A stretch of 64,000 nt of DNA. Origin: Lachnospiraceae bacterium. GTDB lineage: Bacteria; Bacillota; Clostridia; Lachnospirales; Lachnospiraceae. The first letter of the stretch is position 1, and each line of letters starts with the position of its first letter. Positions 15,944-25,588 of the stretch are shown here, in pieces. Both the position numbers and the translations under genes were made by a program. The notes beneath the pieces are model-generated. The model saw only the letters and a program-made list of their open reading frames with translations, made no database searches and was not told the origin of the DNA. Location: positions 1 through 64,000 of the forward strand of contig JAFRSU010000062.1 of NCBI GenBank assembly GCA_017427415.1. Reading direction: 5' to 3'.

Positions 15944-18900
15944 GTGAGCTTTTTGAGGGAAAAAAATACAGTCAAAAGAGTAGCGCTTGTGCTGGTACTG
16001 GTCCTTATCATCATGATGATACCGGATCTGGCTACGGAAGCGAAAAAGAGCAGTACGGTGAAAGGCACGGTTACGGCAACGGAGCTGTATATGAGATCCG
16101 GACCCGGTACCGAATATACCAACATACTCTCCGGAGGAGAAAAGGTGGTCCTTGTAAAGGATCAGGAGGTTACGGTACTCGGAGAACGTAATGACTGGTA
16201 TCATATAAAAGTAAAAGTAAACGGAGAAGAACTTGAAGGATATTCACTTGCAAAATGGATATCCGTGGACGGTGCTGCCGTAAAGGCGGAGACGGGAGAT
16301 TTTAAGGAGATCACACCTACCCCCACGCCTACTCCCACCCCCACTCCTACACCGGCTCCCACAAGGACCGGAAAAGGAAAGGTGACCGCTTCCCAGCTCA
16401 ATATCCGTAAAGGCCCCGGCACTGACTATGAGATAGTTCAGGTCAAAGGTGAAAATGCGGTGCTTGTAAGAGACCAGGCAGTATCCCTCTACGGAGAAAA
16501 GGACGGTTGGTACCATATCACCGCCAAGGTAAACGGAAAAAAGACCGAAGGGTATTCCTTAGGAACATATATAGAGATCACATCCGGAAAGGTTGAGCCG
16601 GAAAAGGATGATGTACCCACCCCTACGGAAAAGGCGGCTCCTACAGATGAGCCTTCTCCGGTAGTTACACCCGGTCCCGAACCTACAGGAGACATCACAC
16701 CTGTTCCTACGGGAGATATAACTCCTACCCCGGATCCCGATGAGGAGTCGAAGGATACTCCGTTCCCTACGGAGATGCTTCTGCCTCTGCCCACAGGTTC
16801 TGCGGTTACAGATGACGGTACGGTATACGATATGTTCGGCAACGAGCTTGAGATCGTCACAAGTACCTATAGTTCAAAATACAATATGAAGGGTATAGTT
16901 ACGGCTGACCTCTTGAACTTAAGGGAAAGCCCTTCTTTAGACGCTGATGTCCTGGGCATCATATCAAAAGACGCGGTGGTAAGTCTGGTCGGAACACGTA
17001 CCAATTCCATAGACTTTGACGGAGTGGGCAGACAGGTACGCTGGTACAGGGTACTTGCCCTTATTGACGGGAGCTATATAAGAGGTTATGTATTAAGCGA
17101 CTATGTAAAGCTTAATTATTATAAAGAATTTCAGGTCCTGACCAATACAGGTAAGCAGATACTCCGCAGCGAGGCTGACAGCTCATCTGCAAAGGTAAAA
17201 ACCTCAAAAGGCAAAAAAGTCAGCATCCCCAAAAACTCTGAAGTTACGATCCTTTCCGAGAAACAGGTCGGAAATGACAAGTGGGTAAAGATCAGTGCCG
17301 ATTACAACGGTGAGACGGTCACAGGCTGGCTTCTGGCACTCAGAGTAACATTTATAAGCAATGCAAACAGCATAGAACTGAATAACTACCGCATAAAAGA
17401 AAAAGAGGCGGAGATCACGGTAACGGTTACCCCTGAGATCACCATGCCTCCGGTAGATCCGGTAAAGCATGAAACAGTGGAAAATGCAAACGGCATAATA
17501 AAGGATGCGGCGGCACTGAGCCTTAAGACCGAGCCCAAGTATTCTTCATCCGCTGTATTTACCAATTCCAAGAAGCCTGTATTCGTATATTCGGGACAGG
17601 GTGTACGTATAATCGAGACAGCTACTGACGGTGAAAACCTGTGGTGTCTTATTGAAGTGGTATATGACGGCTCTCTTTATACCGGATATGTTAACTCGAT
17701 CTATGTCGATGCCGACAGTTCGGTAAATATGCCAAGTGCATCAAATGATCAGGTGCTTTCCTCAGCAAGCTTTGAAGAAGAGCTTGCCAAGGAGGGTTTT
17801 CCCGACAGCTATAAGCCCTTTCTGCGCACGTTACATGAGCAGTATCCCAATTGGAAGTTTAAGGCCTTTCAGACAGGACTCGACTGGGATACCGTTATAA
17901 AAAAAGAATCCGAGGTGGGTATCAATCTTATCCCCAATACCAAGAGCGTAGAATGGAAATCCTTAGAAGCCGGTGCTTATAGCTGGACAAGTGACAAGTT
18001 TACCGTATTTGACGGTTCATCCTGGGTCACGGCTTCTAAAGATGCGATAAGCTACTATATGGATCCGAGGAATTTCCTGGAATACAATACCATATTCCAG
18101 TTTGAACTCCTTAATTACAACCCTTCCTACCAGACGAAGGAAGGTATCGACACCATACTTAAAAATACGGCCATGAAGGATTCATCGTATATCTATACCG
18201 ATGACCTTGGAAATCAAAGGAGTATATCCTTTACCGATACCTTTGCGATGGCTGCCGAGTATTCGGGAGTGAGCCCTCTTCATCTTGCCTCACGTGTAAA
18301 GCAGGAGGTTACGATAGGAGCCACAGCCATGAGTAACAGCGTAACCGGTACGGTGGCAGGATATGAAGGCCTGTACAACTACTTTAATATCGGGGCATAC
18401 CACAGTACGGAACCCGGAGGAGCCATAGCCAACGGACTGAAGTTCGCACAGAACGGTTCAAGCAGTGATGACCTCAACATGAAATGCCTGATCCCCTGGA
18501 ACAACCGTTTAAGATCCATATTCGGCGGTGCGTTCTATATAGGCAACAATTATATCAACAGGGGACAGAATACCATATATCTTCAGAAATTCAATATGAC
18601 TGAAACATCCACATACAACCATCAGTATATGGCCAATGTGGAAGCACCTTATTCGGAAGGAAAGAGATTTTTCTCGGCATATGAGAATCCCGGAGATATA
18701 CCGATCGTATTCTCCATCCCGGTATACCTCAATATGCCCGAGACTCCCTGTCCGGTACCTCAAAAAGCATATAATCCGAATAACTGGCTCAAATCCTTGA
18801 AGCTGTATGACAAGAACGGTAATGCTCTAAGCCTTACACCTACATTCTCGGCTAAAAAGGATCAGGAGTACAACCTGATAGTGGGCAATGAGACTGATTA

Positions 18901-19393
18901 TATAAAGGTATCCGCTACTACGGTAAGTTCTCTTGCAAAAGTAGAAGGAGACGGATACTTCTATCCTTCGGTCGGCAGTAACAGGATGGTAGTCCCTGTA
19001 AGGGCTGAAAACGGTGATGTAAGAGAATATGTGATAAACATAGTGCGTGAGGAGCAGGCTGCAACGCCTACGCCCACTCCTACACCGGAGGAGACTCCCA
19101 CACCTACACCTGAGGAGACCCCTACACCTACACCTGAGGTGACGACACCCACACCTGAGGAGACCCCTACACCCACACCTGAGGAGACTCCCACTCCTAC
19201 ACAGGAAGTGACAACACCTACACCCGAGGAGACGCCTACTCCCACACCGGAAGTGACGACACCCACGCCTGAGGAGACTCCTACTCCCACACCGGAAGTG
19301 ACGACACCTACACCGGAGGATACGGCAACACCCACTCCGGATGACAGGCCTACGGCCACTCCCGAGGTGATAGAAGGAATACCCATGAATTGA
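15944..19393 (+). CDS. Secreted multi-SH3 beta-N-acetylglucosaminidase (peptidoglycan hydrolase)
   Basis: GTG 15944 follows GGAGG (15934-15938) by 5 nt and gives 1149 residues. A signal peptide (about 8-32) leads to SH3-type wall-binding repeats at roughly 40-100, 140-205, 310-375, 395-455 and 505-570, each opening like V.A..LN.R.GPG...D. Pro-Thr linkers sit at about 118-138 and 210-255. The catalytic glucosaminidase (about 585-890) has the SRVKQE motif carrying the likely catalytic Glu. Then come a cadherin-like beta-sandwich (about 920-1010) and a ~120-residue PTPTPEE-rich tail. It should cleave the GlcNAc-MurNAc backbone outside the cell. There is no LPXTG anchor. A DUF6142 gene lies upstream and another surface protein downstream. 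Confidence 0.88.
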   Translation: MSFLREKNTVKRVALVLVLVLIIMMIPDLATEAKKSSTVKGTVTATELYMRSGPGTEYTNILSGGEKVVLVKDQEVTVLGERNDWYHIKVKVNGEELEGYSLAKWISVDGAAVKAETGDFKEITPTPTPTPTPTPTPAPTRTGKGKVTASQLNIRKGPGTDYEIVQVKGENAVLVRDQAVSLYGEKDGWYHITAKVNGKKTEGYSLGTYIEITSGKVEPEKDDVPTPTEKAAPTDEPSPVVTPGPEPTGDITPVPTGDITPTPDPDEESKDTPFPTEMLLPLPTGSAVTDDGTVYDMFGNELEIVTSTYSSKYNMKGIVTADLLNLRESPSLDADVLGIISKDAVVSLVGTRTNSIDFDGVGRQVRWYRVLALIDGSYIRGYVLSDYVKLNYYKEFQVLTNTGKQILRSEADSSSAKVKTSKGKKVSIPKNSEVTILSEKQVGNDKWVKISADYNGETVTGWLLALRVTFISNANSIELNNYRIKEKEAEITVTVTPEITMPPVDPVKHETVENANGIIKDAAALSLKTEPKYSSSAVFTNSKKPVFVYSGQGVRIIETATDGENLWCLIEVVYDGSLYTGYVNSIYVDADSSVNMPSASNDQVLSSASFEEELAKEGFPDSYKPFLRTLHEQYPNWKFKAFQTGLDWDTVIKKESEVGINLIPNTKSVEWKSLEAGAYSWTSDKFTVFDGSSWVTASKDAISYYMDPRNFLEYNTIFQFELLNYNPSYQTKEGIDTILKNTAMKDSSYIYTDDLGNQRSISFTDTFAMAAEYSGVSPLHLASRVKQEVTIGATAMSNSVTGTVAGYEGLYNYFNIGAYHSTEPGGAIANGLKFAQNGSSSDDLNMKCLIPWNNRLRSIFGGAFYIGNNYINRGQNTIYLQKFNMTETSTYNHQYMANVEAPYSEGKRFFSAYENPGDIPIVFSIPVYLNMPETPCPVPQKAYNPNNWLKSLKLYDKNGNALSLTPTFSAKKDQEYNLIVGNETDYIKVSATTVSSLAKVEGDGYFYPSVGSNRMVVPVRAENGDVREYVINIVREEQAATPTPTPTPEETPTPTPEETPTPTPEVTTPTPEETPTPTPEETPTPTQEVTTPTPEETPTPTPEVTTPTPEETPTPTPEVTTPTPEDTATPTPDDRPTATPEVIEGIPMN
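19070..19350 (+). repeat. Tandem coding repeat (Pro-Thr-Glu linker)
   Basis: Degenerate ACACCTGAGGAGACTCCC-type units repeat about a dozen times, encoding alternating TPTPEE and TPEVTT blocks. Such tracts vary in length by slippage and serve as wall-spanning spacers. A short companion tract lies at 16313-16365. Confidence 0.85.
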
Positions 19394-19489
19394 CGGGAAG
19401 TTTCATTTTTTACCTCGAAAACGCAGAAAGCGTTATCGAGATGACTTTGACACAAAAATAAGAATACACATTAGAAAGGCGGTGGGCAG

Positions 19490-20758
19490 ATGAAAGGACC
19501 GGCAAGGATGCTAGTGCTGATAGTTTGCCCGTTGCTGCTTTTTATCCTGGCATCTTCGTATATACCGGCATATGCTTCAAGTGCGGATATAACCATTTCT
19601 TCCGATTCAGCCATATATCACAGGGGGGATACGGTCACAGTATCCATAGAGATAGAGGCGGATGTGATCCCGGGAGATTTTGAAGGCTATCTTCTGTATC
19701 CCGAGGATGTGTTGACATATGTATCGGGCCCGGGTATCGTAAGCGGAGGAGAAGGGATACTGAAGATAAACGATCAGGTGGATTCGGAAACAAGAAAAAA
19801 CCGAAAGTATTCCGTAAAGTTTAAAGCGGAAGGATTGGGGAATGCCGAGATCTCATTAAGGGAAGATCCCGAACTGTATGAGTATGAAGAAGGTTATCTG
19901 ATGTCGGTATCGAGCAATGTGCTGAAAATATCGATAGCCGCATCCCCTAAGGACTCATCCGATGCTGCACTGGCAGTACTTAAGGTTAGTCCCGGAACAC
20001 TTATCCCCGCCTTTGATGCGGATGTAACAGAGTACAGGGTTACAGTGCCCGCCGGTACCGGAAAGCTCGTAGTAAGTGCTGCTGCAAGAGATACGGAGGC
20101 GGTAGTGGACGTAAAAGGAAACGAAGATATCGGACCGGGAGAAAACAGGGTAGGTATAAAAGTCACGGCGCCTGACGGCAGCATAAAGGAATATGTGATA
20201 ATCTGCGAATGTAAAGAGGAAAGGGAAGATCCGGTAAATAACCCTGAACCTACTGATATACCGGTAACACCGGACCCTCCTACATCCGGACCCGGTAAAC
20301 CCGCCGGCATCAGTGCGGTACTTAAGGGCGAAGAGATACATCTTTATAGTGATAACGAATTTGTAGTGACAGAACCCGACGAAAGTATTATAATACCTGA
20401 AGGTTATGAAAAGACGTATCTTAAAGTGGACGGATTGTCGATCCCGGTATATGCATCAAAGGATGAAGGGAAGGATTCGTTCCTGCTGATAGTGATAAAG
20501 GACAATAAAGGAACACCTGCGCTTTATTCGTACGACCGTGCGGAGAAGACCCTGCAGCGCTATAAGGATAAAAACGTAAAGCAGACCGGCATGGTGCTCA
20601 CCGAGTCGATAGAAGCATTAGAGCTTGCCGAAAGCTATGAGAAAAGCCTGAATACCCTTACCATAATAATAGCGGTATTGAGCGGACTTACGCTTGCATT
20701 GCTCATAATAGTCATAAGCTTATCAATAAAGAACAAAAACGACGAAAATGATATTTAG
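19490..20758 (+). CDS. Membrane-anchored surface protein with cohesin-like and cadherin-like domains
   Basis: The 422-residue protein has a signal peptide (cut near ASS-AD, about residue 30). A cohesin-like beta-sandwich follows (about 32-150; ITISSDSAIYHRGDTVTVSIEIEAD opens like a cohesin or Big-type fold). Then come a cadherin-like beta-sandwich (about 158-240, LAVLKVSPG...YRVTVPAG...VTAPDGSIKEYVI), a Pro-rich linker (about 246-268), another folded region, and a C-terminal membrane helix (about 392-414) with a basic cytoplasmic end. The cadherin-like unit resembles the one in the glucosaminidase upstream (96 bp away), suggesting a shared wall site. No dockerin gene is visible nearby, so a cellulosome role is not supported. 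Confidence 0.7.
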   Translation: MKGPARMLVLIVCPLLLFILASSYIPAYASSADITISSDSAIYHRGDTVTVSIEIEADVIPGDFEGYLLYPEDVLTYVSGPGIVSGGEGILKINDQVDSETRKNRKYSVKFKAEGLGNAEISLREDPELYEYEEGYLMSVSSNVLKISIAASPKDSSDAALAVLKVSPGTLIPAFDADVTEYRVTVPAGTGKLVVSAAARDTEAVVDVKGNEDIGPGENRVGIKVTAPDGSIKEYVIICECKEEREDPVNNPEPTDIPVTPDPPTSGPGKPAGISAVLKGEEIHLYSDNEFVVTEPDESIIIPEGYEKTYLKVDGLSIPVYASKDEGKDSFLLIVIKDNKGTPALYSYDRAEKTLQRYKDKNVKQTGMVLTESIEALELAESYEKSLNTLTIIIAVLSGLTLALLIIVISLSIKNKNDENDI

Positions 20759-20769
20759 GAGATGGTACT

Positions 20770-21465
20770 ATGTTATGTGATGTTTGCCAGACCAGACAGG
20801 CAAAGATTTTTTATACGGAAATAGTGAACGGACAGAAAAAAGAGCAGCATCTGTGCGAACAGTGCGCATCCGAATATACGGCAGTGCCTTTGAATGAGCT
20901 GTTGGGCGGAGCGGGGCTTTCTTCGGTCGGAAGTATACTTTCGGGTATCCTTTCGAGCTATGCCAAAGGAAAGAGCATGAAAAACGTCGACCACAAGGAG
21001 ACTGTATGTCCCGAATGCGGTACCACGGAGTCCGAGTTCTTAAAGACCGAGAGAGCGGGATGTCCCGTATGCTACAATGTGTTCGGCGACATGATAGCGA
21101 AAAACTTTAAGGCTATGCAGGGCGGAATGACACATACTGGCAAGGAACCGGCCTTTGCAAAGATTATAGAGATAAAGGATGTTGTACCTCAAAGCTCAGG
21201 TAAGAAGGGCAGCATCGGTGACATCAATAAGATGATCACGCTCGATGCGGATGACGATCCTTCGGATAAAGAAACGGCAGCAGTACCCGAGGGTGGAGAA
21301 AAAGAAAAGAAAAAGGGCCGTAAGACAAAGAGCGGAGCACAAAATACTGCAGAGCTTAAGGAAAAGCTCAAAGAGGCATTAAAGGTTGAAGACTATGAAC
21401 TTGCGGCTAAACTTAGGGACGAGATAAAGGCTTTAGAGGTGAAAAATGAAAAAAAGAAAAAATAA
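20770..21465 (+). CDS. mcsA: McsA, zinc-finger activator of the McsB arginine kinase
   Basis: Two pairs of CxxC zinc motifs occupy the first half (CDVC...CEQC and CPEC...CPVC). A C-terminal UVR motif follows (about 195-228, ELKEKLKEALKVEDYELAAKLRDEIKALE), joined by a charged Lys/Glu linker. McsA activates McsB, which phosphorylates arginines on proteins bound for ClpC-ClpP degradation. The stop codon lies 20 bp inside mcsB. GGAGATGG precedes ATG 20770, only 11 bp after the upstream surface-protein gene, so no promoter of its own fits there. In many Firmicutes ctsR comes first; here it does not. Confidence 0.92.
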   Translation: MLCDVCQTRQAKIFYTEIVNGQKKEQHLCEQCASEYTAVPLNELLGGAGLSSVGSILSGILSSYAKGKSMKNVDHKETVCPECGTTESEFLKTERAGCPVCYNVFGDMIAKNFKAMQGGMTHTGKEPAFAKIIEIKDVVPQSSGKKGSIGDINKMITLDADDDPSDKETAAVPEGGEKEKKKGRKTKSGAQNTAELKEKLKEALKVEDYELAAKLRDEIKALEVKNEKKKK

Positions 21466-22519
21466 ATGGTATTATGATTCCGCGGCATACCATGAGGTAG
21501 TGCTTTCAGGAAGCGTAACACTTGCAAGAAACCTGGCCGATTTTGATTTCCCGGCCAAGATGAGCGAGGAGGATGCAGCTGAGGTAGTATCTAAGGTCAG
21601 AGGCATCACCACGGAGCTCGGCGCCAGAGAGGGCAGGGAGTACTACTCCTGCAGGGTGGATAAGCTCAGCAATACCGAAAAGGACTGCCTGATAGAGAGC
21701 CATACCATCACTCCTTCGCTTAAAAGGAGAAAGGATCCTTCGGGACTCATAATCTCCGAGGATGAAAGCATCAGTATCATGGTAAATGAAGACGACCATA
21801 TACATATCCAGGCGATACGTCCGGGTTATAACTTAAGAGAAGCATATAAGGATGCCAACAGGATAGATGACTACATCGATTCTGTCATGCCTTACTGCTT
21901 CAGCGAAAAGTACGGATATCTTACATCAAAGCTGACGGACGCGGGTACCGGCATGCATGCTTCGTATCTGCTCTCGTTACCCGGTATCACTATGGGAGGG
22001 AAGGTGGACGCTCTCCAGGAGGAGATATCGAGATTTGATGTATCCTTAAAGGGTATATACGGCGAAGGATCAAAAAGCGCAGGCTTCATATTCCAGCTTA
22101 TAAACAGGAAGACCTTGGGCTTTACCGAGAATGAGATACTGGAAAACTTAGAGCAGGTAACGGCGCAGATAGTGGACATAGAGAAAAACTTAAGAAAAGG
22201 CTTGTTTAAAAATGTCGGCACCGAGATAACGGACCGCATATACAGGTCCTACGGAGTGCTTAAATATGCCAAAAACCTTCCCCAGAAGGATGCGATGGTA
22301 CTGCTTGCACAGCTCAAGCTCGGATCGGACTGCGGGGTCATCAAGATAAAAGGCGGCGGCAGCGCACTGCACAGGCTTATGATAGAGATGCAGCCGGGAA
22401 ACCTTCAGACCATATACAAAAAGAGTATGGGCAGCACCCAGCGTGATGAATACAGAGCAAAATATTTGAATGAAAATCTTCCTGAGCTTATAGAACCGGA
22501 AGACGAATCGGAGGCTTAA
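21446..22519 (+). CDS. mcsB: McsB protein arginine kinase
   Basis: The 357-residue protein has the phosphagen-kinase fold used to phosphorylate protein arginine residues, the degradation tag read by ClpC. Family stretches include VVLSGSVTLARNLADFDFP near the N-terminus, ISIMVNEDDHIHIQAI (active-site strand), TSKLTDAGTGMHASYLLSLPG and GSKSAGFIFQLINR. It overlaps mcsA by 20 bp and ends one base before the clpC start, so the three are co-translated. Confidence 0.93.
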   Translation: MKKRKNKWYYDSAAYHEVVLSGSVTLARNLADFDFPAKMSEEDAAEVVSKVRGITTELGAREGREYYSCRVDKLSNTEKDCLIESHTITPSLKRRKDPSGLIISEDESISIMVNEDDHIHIQAIRPGYNLREAYKDANRIDDYIDSVMPYCFSEKYGYLTSKLTDAGTGMHASYLLSLPGITMGGKVDALQEEISRFDVSLKGIYGEGSKSAGFIFQLINRKTLGFTENEILENLEQVTAQIVDIEKNLRKGLFKNVGTEITDRIYRSYGVLKYAKNLPQKDAMVLLAQLKLGSDCGVIKIKGGGSALHRLMIEMQPGNLQTIYKKSMGSTQRDEYRAKYLNENLPELIEPEDESEA

Positions 22520-22520
22520 A

Positions 22521-24977
22521 TTGTACGAGAGATTTACTGAACAGGCAAAACAGGTAATGAAGATAGCGGAGGATATATCGGAACAGCTCGGACATAACTA
22601 TATGGGTACCGAGCATATCCTGATAGGTCTTCTTGATGCTGAAGGCGTGGCATCAAAGATACTTGTTACCAACGGACTTGATAAAGATAAGCTCATGGAG
22701 CTTATAGACCAGCTGATAGCACCGGACGGCAAGGTGGGATTTGCAGAGGTCAACAATATCACGCCCAGAGCCAGGAATATCATAGCAAAAAGCTATGATC
22801 TGGCCAACAGGTTTAAGAGCAAGCAGGTAGGTACGGAGCACATCCTTCTTTCACTTATCACAGAGAAGGACTGTATAGCCATAAGACTTCTCAATACCAT
22901 AGGCATAGACATCAGAAAAATATATATGGACTGCCTTAACACCATGGGTGTAAACCCCCAGGATATGCGTATGGACGGGCCTAAAGGACGTTCATCGGAA
23001 AGAGGGGTCACACCCACGCTTGATAAGTACAGCAGAGACCTCACAAAGCAGGCATCGGAAGGTAAGCTTGACCCGGTAGTAGGACGTGAAGAAGAGATAA
23101 GACGTGTTATCCAGATCCTTTCGAGACGTACCAAGAACAACCCCTGCTTAGTAGGAGAGCCCGGAGTAGGAAAGACAGCTATCGTAGAAGGACTGGCCAG
23201 AAAGATAGTGGAAGGTGATGTACCCGATACCGTTAAAAACAAGAGAGTGGTAACTCTGGATCTCTCCGGAATGGTAGCAGGCTCTAAGTACAGAGGAGAG
23301 TTCGAGGAAAGGATAAAGGCTGTGATCTCCGAGGTTATCAATTCGGGAGATGTCATACTTTTCCTTGACGAGCTCCATACCATCATAGGTGCGGGCGGTG
23401 CAGAGGGAGCACTTGATGCATCAAATATCTTAAAGCCTTCGCTTGCAAGAGGAGAGCTGCAGTTAGTCGGTGCCACCACCAGGGAGGAATACAGAAAGTA
23501 TATAGAAAAGGACGCTGCCTTAGAGCGCCGTTTCCAGCCCATAGATGTGGCAGAACCCACACAGGAAGAGACACTGCAGATACTTAAAGGACTTCGCCCC
23601 GCATACGAGGAGCATCATAAGGTTACCATCACCGATGAAGCCTTAGAGGCAGCCGTTAAGCTTTCTACAAGATATATCAATGACCGCTTCCTGCCCGATA
23701 AAGCGATCGACCTTATGGACGAGGCAGCTTCCCGTATAAGGCTTGAGGTATATTCCGACTCACCCAAGCGCAAGGAAGCCGAGGAGAAGCTTAAAGCCTT
23801 GGAGAACGAAAAGGAAGAGGCCATCAAGAACGAGGAATACGAAAAGGCCGGAGCTATAAAGAAAAAGCAGACAAGGCTTAAAAAACAGATAGAAAAAATA
23901 GACGAAGAGATAAAGAAACACAGGGAAGAAAAGGAACTCTTCGTGACAGGCGAGGATATAGCGGCCGTTATATCCAGTTGGACCAAGATACCCGTGAAAA
24001 AGCTTAAGGAGGAAGAGAGCGAACGTTTAAGAAAGCTTGAGGAGATCCTCCATAAAAGAGTAGTGGGCCAGGAAGAGGCTGTATCGGCTGTAGCTAAAGC
24101 CATAAGACGCGGCAGGGTAGGACTTAAAGACCCCAACAGACCTATCGGATCGTTCCTGTTCTTAGGCCCCACAGGTGTCGGAAAAACAGAGCTTTCAAAG
24201 GCTCTTGCCGAGGCAGTGTTCGGTACCGAGAACTCCATAATCAGAGTCGACATGTCCGAATATATGGAAAAGCACAGCGTATCGAAGATGGTAGGCTCGC
24301 CTCCCGGATATGTGGGATATGACGAGGGCGGTCAGCTTTCGGAAAAGATCAGGAGAAATCCTTATTCGGTAGTGCTTTTTGACGAGATAGAAAAGGCTCA
24401 TCCCGACGTATTCAATATCCTTCTCCAGGTACTTGACGACGGACATATCACGGATGCACAGGGACGTAAGGTAAGCTTTAAGAATACGATCATCATCATG
24501 ACATCAAATGCGGGCGCCCAGAATATCATAGCACCTAAGACTCTGGGATTTTCCAGTGAGAATGATGCAAAGGCCGATTACAACCGTATGAAGGACGGTG
24601 TAATGGATGAGATAAGGCGTATATTTAAGCCCGAGTTCCTTAACCGTATCGATGAGATCATAGTATTCCATTCACTTAGCCGTGAAAACATCAAAGAGAT
24701 CGTATCCATCATGTTTAAGAAGATATCCGACCGTGCGCTTGAAGAGCTTAACATCAAGCTTAAATGCACTGAGGAGTTCGTGGTACATATCGCCGAAAAA
24801 GGCTTTGATGAAAAGTACGGTGCAAGACCGTTAAGACGTGCCATCCAGAACGAAGTAGAGGACAGGATGAGTGAGGAGATATTGCTCGGTAACATCAAGT
24901 CAGGAGATACCGTGACGGTGGGCTACGACAAAGAGCATAAAAACACCACCTTTAAAAGAAAAGCAGCCAGAAAATAA
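22521..24977 (+). CDS. clpC: ClpC-type AAA+ unfoldase
   Basis: TTG 22521 follows GGAGG (22510-22514). The 818 residues comprise a double Clp_N repeat (1-145), AAA-1 (Walker A GEPGVGKT, Walker B LFLDELH), a coiled middle domain with a UVR-like stretch (about 410-470; [15 protein letters not shown]) that marks ClpC rather than ClpA, and AAA-2 ([19 protein letters not shown], arginine-finger region LNRIDE). It is the unfolding partner of ClpP and degrades proteins tagged by McsB. clpP is not in the window. No terminator was found in the 100 bp before the next gene. Confidence 0.96.
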   Translation: MYERFTEQAKQVMKIAEDISEQLGHNYMGTEHILIGLLDAEGVASKILVTNGLDKDKLMELIDQLIAPDGKVGFAEVNNITPRARNIIAKSYDLANRFKSKQVGTEHILLSLITEKDCIAIRLLNTIGIDIRKIYMDCLNTMGVNPQDMRMDGPKGRSSERGVTPTLDKYSRDLTKQASEGKLDPVVGREEEIRRVIQILSRRTKNNPCLVGEPGVGKTAIVEGLARKIVEGDVPDTVKNKRVVTLDLSGMVAGSKYRGEFEERIKAVISEVINSGDVILFLDELHTIIGAGGAEGALDASNILKPSLARGELQLVGATTREEYRKYIEKDAALERRFQPIDVAEPTQEETLQILKGLRPAYEEHHKVTITDEALEAAVKLSTRYINDRFLPDKAIDLMDEAASRIRLEVYSDSPKRKEAEEKLKALENEKEEAIKNEEYEKAGAIKKKQTRLKKQIEKIDEEIKKHREEKELFVTGEDIAAVISSWTKIPVKKLKEEESERLRKLEEILHKRVVGQEEAVSAVAKAIRRGRVGLKDPNRPIGSFLFLGPTGVGKTELSKALAEAVFGTENSIIRVDMSEYMEKHSVSKMVGSPPGYVGYDEGGQLSEKIRRNPYSVVLFDEIEKAHPDVFNILLQVLDDGHITDAQGRKVSFKNTIIIMTSNAGAQNIIAPKTLGFSSENDAKADYNRMKDGVMDEIRRIFKPEFLNRIDEIIVFHSLSRENIKEIVSIMFKKISDRALEELNIKLKCTEEFVVHIAEKGFDEKYGARPLRRAIQNEVEDRMSEEILLGNIKSGDTVTVGYDKEHKNTTFKRKAARK

Positions 24978-25021
24978 TTCATAAATTTATTGTTTTTTTA
25001 GTGGCAATTTTCCTTGTTTTC

Positions 25022-25030
25022 TGCTATAGT
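25022..25030 (+). promoter_or_regulatory. Extended -10 promoter upstream of the 25077 gene
   Basis: TGCTATAGT is an extended -10 (TGnTATAGT) about 40 bp before ATG 25077. The matching -35 (TGGCAA, 25002-25007, 17-bp spacer) is weak. Confidence 0.45.
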
Positions 25031-25076
25031 ATAAGAGGAATATATCCATCACTTACAAATACCATGGGAGGATTAT

Positions 25077-25490
25077 ATGTTAGTCGTTAAGTCATTGATA
25101 CAGAACGAGAAGGATGGCACACTCAGCTTCGGAGATTTTTCACAGAAGGAAAAAAAGAAGAAGTCGGATTTCGAGCACAGCGGCGACCTCTATAAGGTTA
25201 AATCATTCTACGAGATTACCAGACTTGAGAAAAACGGAGCATTTGTATATGAGTCGGTGCCCGGCACATCCGTTTTTAATCTCAAGGTATCCGGAAAAGA
25301 GATAGACTTCGCCGTAACAGGTAAGGGCGATGTTCAGATAACCGTTGAGCTTGAGGCTGAAAAGGATTATGAAGTATCGGTAAGCGGAGAGAGTCTGGGA
25401 GTTATGAAGACCAATCTCGGCGGTAAGCTTACATTCAGTGTTGAAGCTGACGAAAACGAGAAGAAGGACGTTAAAATCTGCGAAAAATAA
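25077..25490 (+). CDS. Conserved Clostridia-type small protein, function unknown (137 aa)
   Basis: The protein is soluble and lysine/glutamate-rich, with no signal peptide or membrane helix. The N-terminal third (LIQNEKDGTLSFGDFSQKEKKKKSDF...YKVKSFYEITRLEKNG..VYES.PGT) is followed by a beta-strand-rich half (FNLKVSGKEIDFAVTGKGDVQITVELEAEKDYEVSVSG) that looks like a small beta-sandwich. I recall similar proteins as single conserved genes in Lachnospiraceae, sometimes labelled endosialidase, a label this sequence does not justify. GGGAGGA precedes ATG 25077 and a strong terminator follows, so it is a single-gene unit. Confidence 0.6.
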   Translation: MLVVKSLIQNEKDGTLSFGDFSQKEKKKKSDFEHSGDLYKVKSFYEITRLEKNGAFVYESVPGTSVFNLKVSGKEIDFAVTGKGDVQITVELEAEKDYEVSVSGESLGVMKTNLGGKLTFSVEADENEKKDVKICEK

Positions 25491-25514
25491 ATAATGCAGT
25501 AACAAAAAAAGAAG

Positions 25515-25556
25515 GCCGTGCGACCGCTTAAAACATAAGCGGTTGCATGGCTCTTT
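25515..25556 (+). terminator. Terminator after the 25077 gene
   Basis: A 15-bp stem (25515-25529 with 25537-25551) contains two G-U pairs oriented for plus-strand RNA, a 7-nt loop and a CTCTTTG tail. Confidence 0.7.
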
Positions 25557-25588
25557 GTCGAAATACAGGGTAAAAAAAGGAGAGCCGT

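Noticed and set aside
16438-16455. CtsR-like site (GGTCAAAGGTGAAA)
   Set aside because: It lies within the glucosaminidase coding sequence 4 kb from mcsA and lacks the three-base spacer of the tandem heptamer.
19070-19350. CRISPR-like or satellite repeat
   Set aside because: The repeat is in frame within the glucosaminidase gene and encodes a Pro-Thr-Glu linker. Units are irregular and there are no spacers.
18961-19455. Minus-strand frame encoding Val-Gly-Ser repeats
   Set aside because: It is the mirror of the Pro-Thr linker, with no ribosome site or promoter, and is a shadow of the plus-strand gene.
19490-20758. Cellulosome scaffoldin
   Set aside because: There is one cohesin-like domain only, no dockerin genes nearby, and a C-terminal membrane helix; a generic surface protein fits better.
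22793-23560. Long minus-strand frame inside clpC
   Set aside because: The Ser/Leu-rich product is typical of an antisense shadow of a conserved gene, and no start signals are present.
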